A DNA stretch of 44,868 bases from Acidimicrobiia bacterium. Lineage in GTDB: Bacteria > Actinomycetota > Acidimicrobiia > Spongiisociales > UBA11373. The position numbers and the translations under genes are program-made. Below are positions 43,570 to 44,868 of the stretch, piece after piece. A model generated the notes under the pieces. The model was not told where the DNA came from. It saw nothing but the letters and a program-made list of their open reading frames with translations, and searched no databases. The DNA is taken from NCBI GenBank assembly GCA_016215655.1, contig JACRIT010000059.1, positions 1 through 44,868 of the forward strand, read 5' to 3'. Within the stretch, counting starts at the first letter, position 1. Each line of letters opens with the position of its first letter.

Positions 43570-44372
43570 GTCGGATCATTCGCACCCTGGGCGACGGTTG
43601 GGTGATCGCCCGGCGCAACGTGATCAAGATCCGCCGGGTCCCCGAGGTCCTGGTCTTCGTCGTGATCTCCCCGATCATGTTCGTGCTGCTCTTCGCCTAC
43701 GTCTTTGGGGGATCGATCGACATCCCCGGTGGTTCCTACCGGGAGTTCCTCATCGGCGGGATCTTCGCCCAGACCGTGATCTTCGGAGCCACGTTCACCG
43801 GAGCCGGCATCGCCGACGACATCCACAAGGGGATCATCAACCGCTTCCGGTCGCTCCCCATGGCGAAATCGGCAGTCCTCGTCGGGCGGACCGCGAGCGA
43901 CGTCATCTACAACCTGATCTCGCTGCTCATCATGGCCCTCAGTGGATTCATCGTCGGCTGGCGATTCCACGAGGGGCTGCTGAATGCGGCGCTCGGTTTC
44001 GGGCTGCTGCTGCTGTTCGCCTATGCCTTCTCGTGGATCATGGGATACATCGGCCTGCTCGTGCCGAGTGTCGAGGTGATCAACAATGCCGCGTTCATGG
44101 TGATCTTCCCGCTCACCTTCGTGGCCAACACCTTCGTCCCCGCCGAGAACCTGCCCACGGTGCTGCGGGTGTTTGCCGAATGGAACCCGGTCTCCGCGGT
44201 CACCCAGGCGGTGCGCGACCTGTTCGGCAACCTCCCCACCGGGATCCCGGAACCGACCGTGTGGCCACTGCGCAACTCGATCCTGTACACCCTCATCTGG
44301 GTGGTGCTCATCATCGCCGTCTTCGCCCCGCTGGCGGTGCGGCGCTACGGGACGGCGGCGAAGCGGGGCTGA
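43566..44372 (+). CDS. ABC exporter permease, DrrB-like (ABC-2 type)
   Basis: A 268-residue permease with six helices and the ABC-2 conserved region near the C-terminal half (PLTFVANTFVPAENLPTVLRVFAEWNPVSAVTQAVRDLFG). It pairs with the ATPase just before it and overlaps it by 4 bases. Known DrrAB systems export anthracyclines or polyketide lipids; the cargo here is unknown. A small hairpin (44375-44402) follows between it and the convergent AzlD gene. Confidence 0.95.
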   Translation: MSRIIRTLGDGWVIARRNVIKIRRVPEVLVFVVISPIMFVLLFAYVFGGSIDIPGGSYREFLIGGIFAQTVIFGATFTGAGIADDIHKGIINRFRSLPMAKSAVLVGRTASDVIYNLISLLIMALSGFIVGWRFHEGLLNAALGFGLLLLFAYAFSWIMGYIGLLVPSVEVINNAAFMVIFPLTFVANTFVPAENLPTVLRVFAEWNPVSAVTQAVRDLFGNLPTGIPEPTVWPLRNSILYTLIWVVLIIAVFAPLAVRRYGTAAKRG

Positions 44373-44374
44373 GC

Positions 44375-44402
44375 GAGCGCGCAGACTCGCCACCGCGCGC
44401 TC
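44375..44402. terminator. Hairpin between the convergent permease and AzlD genes
   Basis: GAGCGCGC (44375-44382) and GCGCGCTC (44395-44402) are complementary, with a 12-nt loop. Short and without a U-tract, so support is moderate. Confidence 0.5.
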
Positions 44403-44412
44403 TGCGTCCGGT

Positions 44413-44721
44413 TCAGCCGGCCAGCGCCCGCACCGCGTAGAACGCCACCGCGCCGACGGCCAGCACCCCGAGGAGGGCGCGACGAAACAGCGCGGCACCG
44501 GCGATCCCTCCCGCGGCTGCCGCCACTGCCGGGGTCACCTCGAGGCTGCCGGTGGGGGCGAGCAACTCGCTGGTGGCGATGGCGACGAACAGGGCGAGGG
44601 GGAACACATCCAGAAACCGTCCCACCAAGCCCGCCGGAGCGGGCCGGGGTCGCACCAGGAAGGCGACCCGGCTGGCAAAGGTGATCGCCGCCACCGTGAT
44701 GACCAGCATCAGGTCACTCAT
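44413..44721 (-). CDS. AzlD-family branched-chain amino acid transport protein
   Basis: A 102-residue protein with four helices, the size of AzlD. FASRVAFLVRPRPAPAGLVGRFLDVFPLALFVAIAT is the typical core of the family. With AzlC it forms an exporter of branched-chain amino acids or analogues. The ATG at 44721 overlaps the end of the AzlC gene by 8 bases. Confidence 0.9.
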   Translation of the reverse strand: MSDLMLVITVAAITFASRVAFLVRPRPAPAGLVGRFLDVFPLALFVAIATSELLAPTGSLEVTPAVAAAAGGIAGAALFRRALLGVLAVGAVAFYAVRALAG

Positions 44722-44868
44722 GGAAGAAGGCTCCGCTCTGGGCCGCGGCTCCGGCGGCTCCGGTGAGCCGCCAGGCCGTGGGACGGATCGCGGTGGCGGC
44801 CAGGGTGGCACCCCCCGCCGCGACCACGACCACCCAGGCGCGGCGACGACGCACCAGTGGGGCAGCCA
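44714..44868 (-). CDS. AzlC-family transporter, C-terminal end only
   Basis: The window opens inside this gene. About 51 residues remain, a hydrophobic Ala/Val-rich stretch (AWVVVVAAGGATLAATAI) ending in GAFFHE. Its stop at 44714-44716 lies inside the AzlD gene, the usual azlC-azlD arrangement. The identity rests mainly on that context. Confidence 0.6.
   Translation of the reverse strand, partial: AAPLVRRRRAWVVVVAAGGATLAATAIRPTAWRLTGAAGAAAQSGAFFHE

Overview
The window is GC-rich bacterial chromosome with short gaps; no gene-free stretch exceeds 300 bases. High GC, frequent GTG starts, many genes with a TANNNT element 6-9 nt before the start codon (leaderless pattern), an LCP-family cell-wall protein, a DUF3105 protein, a DUF6448 protein, Thr-rich lipoproteins and a K+-independent-type membrane pyrophosphatase point to Actinomycetota, probably an environmental lineage such as Acidimicrobiia. 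That placement is inference. I see no rRNA, tRNA, CRISPR array, prophage or insertion sequence.

Layout. 1-5.4 kb: a partial membrane protein, a 14-TM drug-efflux MFS, and two related acyltransferase-3 membrane enzymes flanking a CDF metal transporter. 5.5-8.9 kb: a tightly coupled minus-strand trio (DUF3105, alpha/alpha-toroid-like protein, MarC-like membrane protein) divergent from a P-loop protein. 9-17.4 kb: malic enzyme, LCP protein, PQQ-type sugar dehydrogenase and a large cyclase/ATPase/TPR regulator. 17.4-24.7 kb: glycosidase-like lipoprotein, a tiny duplicated-HTH protein, a Rieske oxygenase, TypA/BipA, an SDR-DUF2867 protein and YibE/F. 24.8-31.5 kb: small membrane and SRPBCC-like proteins, a three-cupredoxin multicopper oxidase lipoprotein, the pyrophosphatase, an emfourin-like lipoprotein and an HEGLH protein. 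31.5-37.8 kb: DUF6448, a second malic enzyme, the glycyl-radical pair YjjI/YjjW, a TrmA/RlmD-type RNA methyltransferase and a 22-residue membrane peptide. 37.8-44.9 kb: lipoprotein, ACR3 arsenite pump, YceI/MarR divergent pair, cupin, GNAT, a DrrAB-type exporter, AzlD and partial AzlC.

How the genes fit together. Oxygen-sensitive chemistry (YjjI/YjjW), oxygen-using enzymes (Rieske oxygenase, multicopper oxidase), energy saving through PPi hydrolysis and two malic enzymes suggest an organism that meets changing oxygen supply. Four intergenic sites sharing GGGACCNNNGRCCCT resemble actinobacterial DosR/DevR hypoxia boxes, and each can be assigned to a nearby gene.

Most unusual feature. Many intergenic gaps carry tandem repeats with a strict 7-bp period. 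The heptamer differs between loci (CCAGATG, GCAATTC, GCGNATT, ACGGGCA, GTCGCCC, GACTGGA and others), but the same heptamers recur at distant loci in both orientations, and several arrays end a few bases upstream of a predicted -10 box, so they occupy the -35 region. A second element is a palindrome found at 7862-7925 and 17346-17436, 83% identical over 42 bases with transitions only.
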